NCBI GenBank assembly: GCA_017617395.1
Contig: JAFZWG010000021.1
Location: 1-38,171 of the forward strand
DNA length: 38,171 nucleotides
Reading direction: 5' to 3'
Origin: Lachnospiraceae bacterium
GTDB taxonomy: Bacteria; Bacillota; Clostridia; Lachnospirales; Lachnospiraceae
A program made the position numbers and the translations under genes. Every line of letters starts with the position of its first letter. Position 1 is the first letter of the stretch. The notes beneath the pieces were generated by a model. The model made no database searches. It was not told the origin of the DNA and was given only the letters and a program-made list of their open reading frames with translations. This document shows, piece by piece, positions 9,294 through 16,382 of this stretch.

Positions 9294-10015
9294 TCACTCT
9301 CCAGACTCATGTAAATCTTCTCGATCGTAGGATCTTCCATCGTCTCCCGGTACTTCGCGATCAGCTCGTCCATCGTGCCGCTCTCAATGATATGCCCGTG
9401 GTTGAGGAAGATAATCTCGGAAGCCAGCTTCTCCAGGTCGCTCACGATGTGCGTCGCGATGATCACGATCCGGTCCGCCGCAATCTTGGACACCAGCTCG
9501 CGGAAGTTCACGCGCTCCTTCGGGTCCAGTCCGACCGTCGGCTCGTCCATGATGACGATCTGCGGATTGCCGAGGATCGCCTGCGCCAGAAGCGCTCTCT
9601 GACGCATACCGCCGGAGTACGTGCCGATCGGATCGTCCTTTGCCTCCCACAGATTGACGTCGCGGATCGTCTTCTCGATCTCCGCCGCGGCATCCGCCTT
9701 TTTAATCCCCTTCAGGGCAGCGATGTAGTACAAAAAGCGCACGAACGGAAAGCCGTCATACAGCTTCTGCTGCTGCGGCATGTATCCGATGCAGCGGCGG
9801 TACTCCCTTCCCAGCTCGCGGATGTCACAACCGTCCAAAAGCATCTGCCCCGACGTCGCCTTGAGATTGGTCGTCATCACGCCCATCAACGTGCTCTTGC
9901 CGGCACCGTTCGGTCCCAAAAGCCCGTAGATGCCGGGATGAAAGGAGTAGGAAAATTCGGTCAGAGCCGTCTTCTTTCCGTAGCATTTTGTCACATTTTT
10001 CGCTTCCAGAATCAT
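9290..10015 (-). CDS. ABC transporter ATP-binding protein
   Basis: A 241-residue ATPase starting at the ATG at 10015 (MILEAKNVTKCYGKK), preceded by an AGAGGA site; a longer upstream reading frame has no ribosome site and overlaps the lipoprotein gene. Walker A is LLGPNGAGKST, the Q-loop is YMPQQQK, the signature is YSGGMRQRALLA, Walker B is IVIMDEPTVGLDP, and the switch histidine is in IATHIVSDLE. All catalytic residues are intact. It is the middle gene of a lipoprotein-ATPase-permease operon, with a 28-nt gap upstream and an overlap downstream. By family it energises ABC-2-type export. Confidence 0.93.
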   Translation of the reverse strand: MILEAKNVTKCYGKKTALTEFSYSFHPGIYGLLGPNGAGKSTLMGVMTTNLKATSGQMLLDGCDIRELGREYRRCIGYMPQQQKLYDGFPFVRFLYYIAALKGIKKADAAAEIEKTIRDVNLWEAKDDPIGTYSGGMRQRALLAQAILGNPQIVIMDEPTVGLDPKERVNFRELVSKIAADRIVIIATHIVSDLEKLASEIIFLNHGHIIESGTMDELIAKYRETMEDPTIEKIYMSLESE

Positions 10016-10043
10016 CGCTGTGTCCTCTTCTTTTTGCTGTATA

Positions 10044-11312
10044 CTATTCTTCCGGCGGCCGGGATAATACAATTGCCTTGTCAAACTCTCCGTTCCAGAA
10101 ATCCTCCGCCGAGATGTATGCCGGCTCCAGATTGCCGTTCGACCAGGATGTGTACATATGCCCGTAGTAGCTGTCTCCGACCGCAACACTTAAGCCGAAT
10201 CTGCCACCGGAGATGCTGATTTCGCGGAGCACTTCCTTCTTGTCGGTATCGTACATGCGGTACGTCGCAGCACCGCTATCCCACGAAGTCAGGATGGGGG
10301 TTCCGTCCGTGATCACGCGGTCGGTGACCTTCCATGGCAGCTCGCATAAGACTTCTCCGTTCAGCCGGTACAACATCGAACCCTCGCCGGTAAGCGGATT
10401 GGCGTATTGCAGAAGATAGCCGTCGCCAAAGCGGTAGCCGTAGCCCTCTCCGTCACTTTTACGGATCATCGTAAGCTTCCCTCTCGCAATGTCATAATCA
10501 TAAAGTTCCAGGTGAAGGTGCTTCTGGTTCTCCAGATCCACTTCCCCCCAGTCGCTCATATCGGCGTTGTACTTTCGAAGCGACTCATACGGGGCATCCA
10601 GATAGGCTCCGACGAAATACAGATGGTTCTGATACTCATACAGGTCCGTCACAATCGAATCGTAACGATCCTCGTCGCGGTAGATAAACCGGCTGCTTCC
10701 GTCTTTGAGCGAAACCATGATCACGCCCGAAATCCTCTTCTCCAGAGGCTCGCCCTGCAGCCAGGTGACGGTTCCGTCCGCTGCAACCACCTTCGTATGC
10801 GCATAGTTGATCATCACCGTCGCAGCATAATACTCGTTCATGTACCATTCGTACTCAACAAAGTCAATCGGCTCCTCGACCGTCGCAATCGTCTTCTGAT
10901 TGAGGCCCTGCCGGTCCGTCTTCACAAGGTTCGGCCACTCGAAGTAATACCCCGCATCCTCGGTGAGATAGTACGCATGGGATCCGAGACACTTGGACGC
11001 GCAGGTATCGCCGATGTTCTCTCCTGTGGCAAAATCGTATTTCGGCCCGATATGCTCGCAGTTCGGCTCAAAGCAAAACAGGACCGCCGTGCGGGACGCC
11101 GCATCAAAATACTGTGCGCCCGTATTGTTCAGGTTCGGTATAAACGCAAACGACTCCGACATCGTTGCGTTGCCCATAAACGGATCAAAGAACACTCTCG
11201 CATTCTTCGATGCTCCCTTCGGTTGTTCCGTGCCGTTTCCGCTGCCCTTGCAAGAGGTCAGCACAAGACAAAGCAAGAGTCCGAGCGCCGCTGATCTCAG
11301 TCTTTTTTTCAT
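10044..11312 (-). CDS. Lipoprotein, beta-propeller-like, with conserved CxxxxCxH motif
   Basis: A 422-residue lipoprotein starting at the ATG at 11312, with a GGAGGAGGATGTC ribosome region. The signal peptide runs to LLCLVLTSCKGS, giving the lipidated Cys. Early in the mature protein lies FCFEPNCEHIGPKYDF, then CASKC. This resembles a group of clostridial lipoproteins with repeated strand motifs (YYFEWPNLVKTDRQG, YDYDIARGKLTMI) that look like a beta propeller; the family name is not certain to me. It leads the operon with the ATPase and permease, so it may be a ligand-binding or accessory subunit of that transporter. No enzyme motif seen. Confidence 0.8.
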   Translation of the reverse strand: MKKRLRSAALGLLLCLVLTSCKGSGNGTEQPKGASKNARVFFDPFMGNATMSESFAFIPNLNNTGAQYFDAASRTAVLFCFEPNCEHIGPKYDFATGENIGDTCASKCLGSHAYYLTEDAGYYFEWPNLVKTDRQGLNQKTIATVEEPIDFVEYEWYMNEYYAATVMINYAHTKVVAADGTVTWLQGEPLEKRISGVIMVSLKDGSSRFIYRDEDRYDSIVTDLYEYQNHLYFVGAYLDAPYESLRKYNADMSDWGEVDLENQKHLHLELYDYDIARGKLTMIRKSDGEGYGYRFGDGYLLQYANPLTGEGSMLYRLNGEVLCELPWKVTDRVITDGTPILTSWDSGAATYRMYDTDKKEVLREISISGGRFGLSVAVGDSYYGHMYTSWSNGNLEPAYISAEDFWNGEFDKAIVLSRPPEE

Positions 11313-11406
11313 GACATCCTCCTCCCCGTCGATTGCCCCCAACCGACCGGTTTCGTTCCGTGTTTTTCGCACCCCGTTTCGAAAAATGAGCGGAAACCTT
11401 TAAAAA

Positions 11407-11435
11407 ATTATATCTTAACCGCAAAAAGAAAACAA
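11407..11435 (-). promoter_or_regulatory. Probable promoter of the lipoprotein-ABC operon
   Basis: TTGTTT (11435-11430), 17 bp, TATAAT (11412-11407) on the minus strand, about 95 bp before the ATG at 11312. The -35 overlaps the U-tract and stem base of the terminator of the upstream gene, a compact arrangement. Confidence 0.6.
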
Positions 11436-11476
11436 CCGCTGTCCGTAAAGACTCTCTCTTTACTAAGATGCGGTTG
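11420..11476 (-). terminator. Intrinsic terminator of the XRE/membrane-protein operon
   Basis: CAACCGC (11433-11439) pairs with GCGGTTG (11470-11476), and inside it GTAAAG pairs with CTTTAC. On the minus strand the stem is followed by GTTTTCTTTTTGC. A smaller hairpin (GCTGCG 11549-11554 with CGCAGC 11562-11567, T6 about 10 nt later) lies between it and the stop codon and may add to termination. Confidence 0.65.
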
Positions 11477-11592
11477 CATTCCCCATTTTTCTTTTTTACT
11501 GTGCTCTCACAAATATTATGTCATGATTTGTGAAAAAAGTTCATTTTCGCTGCGATTTTTCCGCAGCATTTTCCAATACCCCCACGCAGCTG

Positions 11593-11790
11593 CTACTGCT
11601 CATCCCAGAACAGCTCGTCCAATGTCTTGTCCAGTGCCTTGCAGATGGCGATGCACAGATTGATGGTCGGGTTGTAATCGCCCTTCTCAATCGCGCTGAT
11701 CGTCTGGCGCGACACGTTGCAGGCATCCGCAAGCTGCTCCTGCGAATAATCCTTTGCGGCCCTCGCCGCCTTCATCTTCAGATTCTTCAT
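11593..11790 (-). CDS. XRE-family helix-turn-helix regulator
   Basis: A 65-residue DNA-binding protein that is little more than one HTH_3 domain: KAARAAKDYSQEQLADACNV, SRQTISAIEKGDYNP and TINLCIAICKALDKTLDELF. These are the helices and the S-R-Q-T-I-S recognition segment typical of the SinR/Xre class. The ATG at 11790 overlaps the stop of the membrane-protein gene upstream (ATGA), so translation is coupled. Such short regulators are commonly paired with a small membrane protein in Firmicutes. Target unknown; probably autoregulatory. Confidence 0.93.
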   Translation of the reverse strand: MKNLKMKAARAAKDYSQEQLADACNVSRQTISAIEKGDYNPTINLCIAICKALDKTLDELFWDEQ

Positions 11791-12134
11791 TCCTCATCCT
11801 CCCGCTTCGACACGATCATCTCGCCGATGATGGCTCCGACAAGAACGAGGAACATTCCCGCGAACAACACGTTTCCGCCCGGCGACAGCGTCAGCTTCCC
11901 GTCCACCAGGAGCGTCCCGTTGTCCTTGAGGTGGCTGGCCACCGCCAACACGTTAAGCAGCAGCACCGCAACACAGGCTCCGAGATACGCCTTCGGATTG
12001 TCTGTTCTGTGGAAAAATGCATCATGCGTCACGCAGTACACGCCGAACACCATCAACGAGAACATCAGCGCCGACATCATGGCGACCGGAGTGTCCACAA
12101 CATTCGTCCAGCGGTCCCACGTCTGCAGGAACAT
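11787..12134 (-). CDS. Small multi-pass membrane protein, partner of XRE regulator; 5' end probably lost
   Basis: 115 residues from the ATG at 12134, with helices at MMSALMFSLMVFGVYCV, AYLGACVAVLLLNVLAVA and NVLFAGMFLVLVGAIIGEM and a charged tail. The reading frame stays open upstream of this ATG and encodes FISLIVAVIAI, which looks like the start of a first membrane helix. It is then closed by a TGA at 12170-12168, three codons after a possible GTG start (12179-12177). No ribosome site precedes the ATG at 12134. Either the gene has lost its start through a nonsense change or small indel, or it uses an unusual start. Function unknown. Confidence 0.7.
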   Translation of the reverse strand: MFLQTWDRWTNVVDTPVAMMSALMFSLMVFGVYCVTHDAFFHRTDNPKAYLGACVAVLLLNVLAVASHLKDNGTLLVDGKLTLSPGGNVLFAGMFLVLVGAIIGEMIVSKREDEE

Positions 12135-12201
12135 GATCGCGATGACCGCGACGATCAGCGAGATGAATCATCTTTTCACAAATGATTTTTGCTATTAAGA
12201 A

Positions 12202-14418
12202 TCAATCTTCATCCTGGAAGATTCCGAGCCAGCGGTTGTCTTTCACGAAGATCTCGACGTCGTCCTTCACCACGTAGACATCGAGGTACACGGTATCCTT
12301 TCCGTAGACGTAATACCGGATGCTCAGCTTCGCTCCGCCGAGGTCAACCGAAGCCACCTCGGTTCTGGTCTCCTTCCCCTCCTGCCTGTACGGGGCGGCC
12401 CAGTCGAGCATCTTTTTGTCAAGCACATTCCAGGTTTTTCCGTCCTCCAGATACACGACCTTGCCGTCCGCCGTGCGAATCTTCGTTCCCATCGAGATGT
12501 AGTAGTCCGTGGCCTCGCCCCAGGTGTCGTACATATCAAGCATCAGCTTTCCGGAAGGATCGGTGAAGACTTCATACCAATACTCGGTAGAGTTGTAGCA
12601 GTACTGCTCATAAGGCTCCTCATCGTCGATTTTGATCACTTCAACATCCGAATCGGTTTCCCGTCCGATTTTCGAAGCGGTCGTCATCTCCTTCATATCC
12701 GGCGTAAAATAGTGCTGAACCATCGCCATGGGATGCTGCTTCTCGGTGAGTTTCCCGTTCGCGCTGCAGGTGCTGAACAGAATTCCCTTGACGCCGGGCT
12801 CCTTCGAGCCGTTCTCAACAATATAGTAAGCAACCTCGTACAGGAAGACATCGCCCGAGCCGACGGCCGGAGGAACAACGCCGTAGGCAGCATTTTCATA
12901 CACTACGAAGCGAACCTTGCCGGACAGCTCGATGTCCGCAAGCTTCTTCTCCGCCACCGCGACACTCTGATTTCCCTTGATCCTGTCGAACTGCTCGCGA
13001 AGCTGCTTCTCGTAAGCCTTGGCATTTTCCTCAAGCTGCTTGCGGTTCTCCTGCAGGTACGCACTCGCGTCAAACTCCTGCGAAGCCTTGGTCTCGCCCT
13101 TCGGAAAATACTTTACAATCGCCCAGTCGGCCGTTGCATCGGTCGGTCCCGCCTGATCTTTAATAATATCTGCGAGGCCGTAGTAAATACGATCGTACAT
13201 ATACGAATTTCCGTACAAGATCGTCATCTCATTGCCGTCTGCATCGGTGTAGCGCTCCGCTGCCTTCGTCGTTCTCTGATCCAGCACCATCAGGCGGTTC
13301 TCACCGTTCATAAGGGTAATGCTTACTTTCAAAGTATCCTGAACCCGGGTCACTTCACCTAACAATGCCAGGCCCTTGCCGCATTCCTTGCGAACCGCGT
13401 ACGTATCCCCGACACAGTTCTCCGAAAAGTCTTCAACCGCCATATTTTTAGCGGTACCACTATTGTAGAATTCCTTCACGAAATCCGTTTTCTTGTGTCC
13501 GAACAGCGTCCATCCCGCACCGTCCTGGGAATACATTTCGTCCGTTTTCTCGACTGTCCCGATGCTGATCAGCGTTGTCCCTGCGGTACCCGGTCCCTCG
13601 CTGATCTTCTTGAACATCATACGGAGTCTTCCGTTCTCGTCCGGCTTGTTATCAAAAAACCATACGATCCTGTGCTTTGTGTCATCGGTGCCGAACTCGT
13701 CCACAAGCGTCGTCAGAACCTTGTTGCGAAGCGAAGCATCCGTTTCCGCCTCGCCGGTGTTGTCAAAGTACAGTTCAAACGGAAATGTGCTCTGCCAGCT
13801 CTGTCCTCTTCCCTCCGGCACGGGAGTGTAGCGGTACAGCTCGACATACGTTGTCTTCCCCTCGCGCGTCAGCCATGCGCTGACGACATACAATGTCTCG
13901 TAAATCTGATCCGCGCTTGCATCCGTCTCCGTCACCCAACGGCTCGGGTCAAAAACCGCATGCGCGTACACATCCACGCGAGCCCCGTTTCCGAAGAGGA
14001 ACGACTCCTCCAGCTTCTCCGAAACCATAACCCCGCTGTCCGGATGATTCGCGTATTCATTCAAAAACTCCTCGATCTTCGCCTTTCCGGCGGCCTCCCA
14101 CCCGGCTTTGTGCTCTTTCGCATAGCTCTCCGAGTCAAATTCTGTCTTCTGCGCTTCACGGGAAGCCTGGTAAACGACGCGGATCGACCGACGCTCGTTG
14201 GAGAGCGTTCCTTGCGAAGTCAATCCCTCATCGATCTCGTTCAAGGGCCACGACGACGCCACCGGAGTCGTGATTTCCGTCCCCGGTTCGGTAACACCGG
14301 GAGTCGTTTCATTCACCGTATTGTTCTCCGGCCCGGATGAATTCCCCCCGTTCTTTTCACAAGCTGCAACTGCCAACATCATACTGACAAGCAAAATCCC
14401 CACGACCAACTTCTTCAT
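12202..14418 (-). CDS. Large two-module lipoprotein, paralog 2
   Basis: 738 residues from the ATG at 14418, preceded by AAGGAG; the longer frame adds 16 residues without a better start. The signal peptide ends in MMLAVAACEKN, so the Cys is lipidated, followed by a short Asn/Gly/Thr-rich linker. Two copies of the module seen in the protein at 1129-3516 can be traced: one begins FDSESYAKEHKAGWEAA and the other FDASAYLQENRKQLEENA and runs to FVVYENAAYGVVPPAVGS. The motif WGEATDYY near the C-terminus is also in paralog 3. No enzyme motif is recognised. It shares an unusual repeat-array promoter with paralog 1, so both probably answer to one regulator. Confidence 0.85.
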   Translation of the reverse strand: MKKLVVGILLVSMMLAVAACEKNGGNSSGPENNTVNETTPGVTEPGTEITTPVASSWPLNEIDEGLTSQGTLSNERRSIRVVYQASREAQKTEFDSESYAKEHKAGWEAAGKAKIEEFLNEYANHPDSGVMVSEKLEESFLFGNGARVDVYAHAVFDPSRWVTETDASADQIYETLYVVSAWLTREGKTTYVELYRYTPVPEGRGQSWQSTFPFELYFDNTGEAETDASLRNKVLTTLVDEFGTDDTKHRIVWFFDNKPDENGRLRMMFKKISEGPGTAGTTLISIGTVEKTDEMYSQDGAGWTLFGHKKTDFVKEFYNSGTAKNMAVEDFSENCVGDTYAVRKECGKGLALLGEVTRVQDTLKVSITLMNGENRLMVLDQRTTKAAERYTDADGNEMTILYGNSYMYDRIYYGLADIIKDQAGPTDATADWAIVKYFPKGETKASQEFDASAYLQENRKQLEENAKAYEKQLREQFDRIKGNQSVAVAEKKLADIELSGKVRFVVYENAAYGVVPPAVGSGDVFLYEVAYYIVENGSKEPGVKGILFSTCSANGKLTEKQHPMAMVQHYFTPDMKEMTTASKIGRETDSDVEVIKIDDEEPYEQYCYNSTEYWYEVFTDPSGKLMLDMYDTWGEATDYYISMGTKIRTADGKVVYLEDGKTWNVLDKKMLDWAAPYRQEGKETRTEVASVDLGGAKLSIRYYVYGKDTVYLDVYVVKDDVEIFVKDNRWLGIFQDED

Positions 14419-14472
14419 CACTTCGTATCTCCTTTTTTCATTCATTCGGGCCGGATTAACCCCCATGCCCTA

Positions 14473-14538
14473 ACAATACCACACAAATGTAACATTGTGG
14501 TTGAATGATTGTTACAATCTCGTTACACATCTCTTACG
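14473..14538 (-). promoter_or_regulatory. Promoter with five 11-bp-spaced GTTACA-type direct repeats (array B)
   Basis: Plus-strand hexamers at exact 11-bp steps: GTAACA 14489, GTTGAA 14500, GTTACA 14511, GTTACA 14522, CTTACG 14533. On the minus strand the last unit ends 10 nt before the -10 hexamer TATTGT (14478-14473). The arrangement, and roughly two thirds of all bases over about 57 positions, match array A. By family knowledge this spacing suits a head-to-tail OmpR/PhoB-type dimer array. Confidence 0.75.
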
Positions 14539-14560
14539 ATTATATGACATGCTCCGAAAA

Positions 14561-14613
14561 GGGGACACAACCCCGCCCCGCAAGCCGTGTTGCGGCGCAA
14601 AAGTCGTGTCCCC
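14561..14613. repeat. REP-like hairpin with GGGGACAC ends; possible terminator
   Basis: GGGGACAC (14561-14568) pairs with GTGTCCCC (14606-14613). Inside, CCGCAA (14578-14583) pairs with TTGCGG (14590-14595). On the minus strand the element is followed by TTTTCGG and lies just after the stop of the hydrolase at 14632, so it can end that transcript. The GGGGACA end is shared with the element at 1048-1118, which suggests one REP-like family. Confidence 0.65.
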
Positions 14614-14631
14614 TCGGATGATTAAAACTCC

Positions 14632-16230
14632 TTATCTCGTGAACTGCGAGATGAACTTCCACGCGTTCTCGTTCGTGTGGCGGCGGCACTCGTGAATCTG
14701 GTTATCGATGCTCGCCAGCGCCGTGCGGCAAACGCCGTCCTCGCTGTTGTAGTAGCGAACCGTCAGGATACTGCCGCGGGACTCGTCCGGAACCTTCTCG
14801 ATGCGGTCGGGCTCTTCGCCGTAGACCGGATCCGCCCAGTTGTCCTTGTCCGCGTAGGAAACGTTGAACTTCTTCGCGATCTTGTTGACATCCGCGAGAT
14901 ACTGGATGCGCTCCAGTCCGCTCTCCGCCTGGAACGGAAGCTCCGGCAGATGCGACTTCTCGCCGCCCGAGTAGAACACCGGAACCGGCACGTCCGCGTT
15001 CATGCGCGGGTCGCCTACGGACAGGCCGAACGGATTGTTCTTCACCGGGAACAGCGCGCTTGCGGGCGCAAGGCCGGCGAAGAGCTTCGGGTACTCCTGG
15101 AACATATCCCAGGTCTTGCCGCTGCCCATCGAGAAACCGGTCGCGTAGATGCGATGCTCGTCGATCTTGTATTTCTTCTTCAGGTCCTCGATCACCGCAA
15201 CAACCTCGGTCGCGGTCACGTCCTGATGATTCTCAAGCGATACGAAGAGGAAGCCGTACTTGTGCGCAACCTCCCACCAGCCTGCCACGAACGTGAGATA
15301 CATCGACGTGTCTCCGCCGCCGTGGAAGCCCATCATCAGCGGCGCGGGGCCGCCATCGAACGCATCGTTGTTGTAGTACGCAAAATACCCTACCTTATGC
15401 TCGGGCTCGTCCTTGTAGCGGCCGCGGTTGTCCGGGGACGTCTTCACAAGCGTGTAACCCACATCCTCGGTCATGCCGAGCTCCTCGAAATCGGGCTCGA
15501 TCTCGATCTTGCCGCACCACATCTTAAACTTCTTGACGAAGTTCATAAAGTCCTCCTTGTAATCGGCAACCGCCTTCACCAGAAGGTTCTCACATTCGCC
15601 GAATGCCGCGTTGACCTCCGCGGAGTTGGCAACGCTTAAGATCGCAATGTCCTTGCGGTCCACCTTCGGGATCACGGACAGACGCTCCATCGAGCACATC
15701 GCCGGCGTGATCTCGCCCGGGCCCCAGAGATACTCGCCCTGCAGCGTCGTGAGCAGGTTCTTCGCAACGTAGTCGGCAGAAGCTCCGTAGCTGTAAATGT
15801 CAGCGCGGAAGATTGCACCGCGCACGAAATAACCCTGGAATTCTCTCGTGAAGAAGTTCGTGATCTCCACGATGCCGTCCTTGTAGAACGGATTCATCTT
15901 GACTTCCGCGATCAATGCCGCGTACAAATCGGCCGTCGCGTTCGCCCAGCCGCCCTCGCAGGTCGGATACACGAACAGAACGCACGAATCCACCGCCGAA
16001 GCGATGTCCGCAAGCCCTGTCTCCTTCGCAAATGCAATCGCCGCCTCCATATCCTGCGGCTTCTCCTCGAACACCGTGAGCATCGGTGCGCGGAATGTGT
16101 AGTTGTTCACCTGTCCGTCGATCGTCGTCGCCGGAATATACACCTTCAGCTCGAAGCGGTCATACCTGTTGCTCCAGCTCTTTCCCCCGTCCGGATACGT
16201 CGTAACTTCCGGTCTTACCATCATAGCCAT
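14632..16230 (-). CDS. Alpha/beta hydrolase (PHB-depolymerase/esterase-like), two-part
   Basis: 532 residues from the ATG at 16230 behind a GAAGGAGG site (spacing about 12 nt); an upstream extension is unlikely. The C-terminal half has an oxyanion-hole segment MMGFHGGGDTSM and the nucleophile elbow ATGFSMGSGKTW, followed by FAGLAPASALFP, as in feruloyl-esterase/PHB-depolymerase-type enzymes. The N-terminal half also looks hydrolase-like (CVLFVYPTCEGGW, IYSYGASADYVA), so it could be a degenerate first hydrolase domain. No signal peptide: cytoplasmic. Likely an esterase or peptidase on an imported substrate; the exact substrate is unknown. Its promoter carries two copies of a dyad, implying specific repression. 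Confidence 0.85.
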   Translation of the reverse strand: MAMMVRPEVTTYPDGGKSWSNRYDRFELKVYIPATTIDGQVNNYTFRAPMLTVFEEKPQDMEAAIAFAKETGLADIASAVDSCVLFVYPTCEGGWANATADLYAALIAEVKMNPFYKDGIVEITNFFTREFQGYFVRGAIFRADIYSYGASADYVAKNLLTTLQGEYLWGPGEITPAMCSMERLSVIPKVDRKDIAILSVANSAEVNAAFGECENLLVKAVADYKEDFMNFVKKFKMWCGKIEIEPDFEELGMTEDVGYTLVKTSPDNRGRYKDEPEHKVGYFAYYNNDAFDGGPAPLMMGFHGGGDTSMYLTFVAGWWEVAHKYGFLFVSLENHQDVTATEVVAVIEDLKKKYKIDEHRIYATGFSMGSGKTWDMFQEYPKLFAGLAPASALFPVKNNPFGLSVGDPRMNADVPVPVFYSGGEKSHLPELPFQAESGLERIQYLADVNKIAKKFNVSYADKDNWADPVYGEEPDRIEKVPDESRGSILTVRYYNSEDGVCRTALASIDNQIHECRRHTNENAWKFISQFTR

Positions 16231-16264
16231 ATTGTTTGGATACCTCCTTCGTTTTCTGTATGAA

Positions 16265-16317
16265 AATACACATTGTAGGAAGTGTACCACGCGGGCACGC
16301 TCCATACAATGTGTATT
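16265..16317 (-). promoter_or_regulatory. Promoter flanked by two dyad operators, for the hydrolase gene
   Basis: AATACACATTGTA (16265-16277) and TACAATGTGTATT (16305-16317) are perfect 13-bp inverted copies with centres 40 bp apart. Each is itself a dyad of the form ATACA-N3-TGTA(T/G). Between and over them lies a minus-strand promoter: TTGTAT (16309-16304), 17 bp, TACACT (16286-16281). One operator covers the -35, the other the start region. This suits a dimeric repressor binding two sites, possibly with looping. Regulator not in the window. Confidence 0.75.
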
Positions 16318-16340
16318 GTTATCCGGATTCGTAACTCAGA

Positions 16341-16370
16341 GCATTTTCCGGCTGATTTTTCGGAAAATGC
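16341..16370. repeat. Inverted pair of the GCATTTTCCG motif
   Basis: GCATTTTCCG (16341-16350) and CGGAAAATGC (16361-16370) form a perfect 10-bp stem with a 10-nt loop, just after the stop of the 5'-nucleotidase gene (16383). No U-tract follows on either strand, so it is a weak terminator candidate. Both arms are copies of the octamer that is over-represented across the window. Confidence 0.7.
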
Positions 16371-16382
16371 ACCCTGCCTTCC

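Noticed and set aside
16265-16317. BlaI/CopY-type operators
   Set aside because: Those have TACA-N2-TGTA or a related pattern; here the spacer is 3 nt, so the assignment would be a guess.
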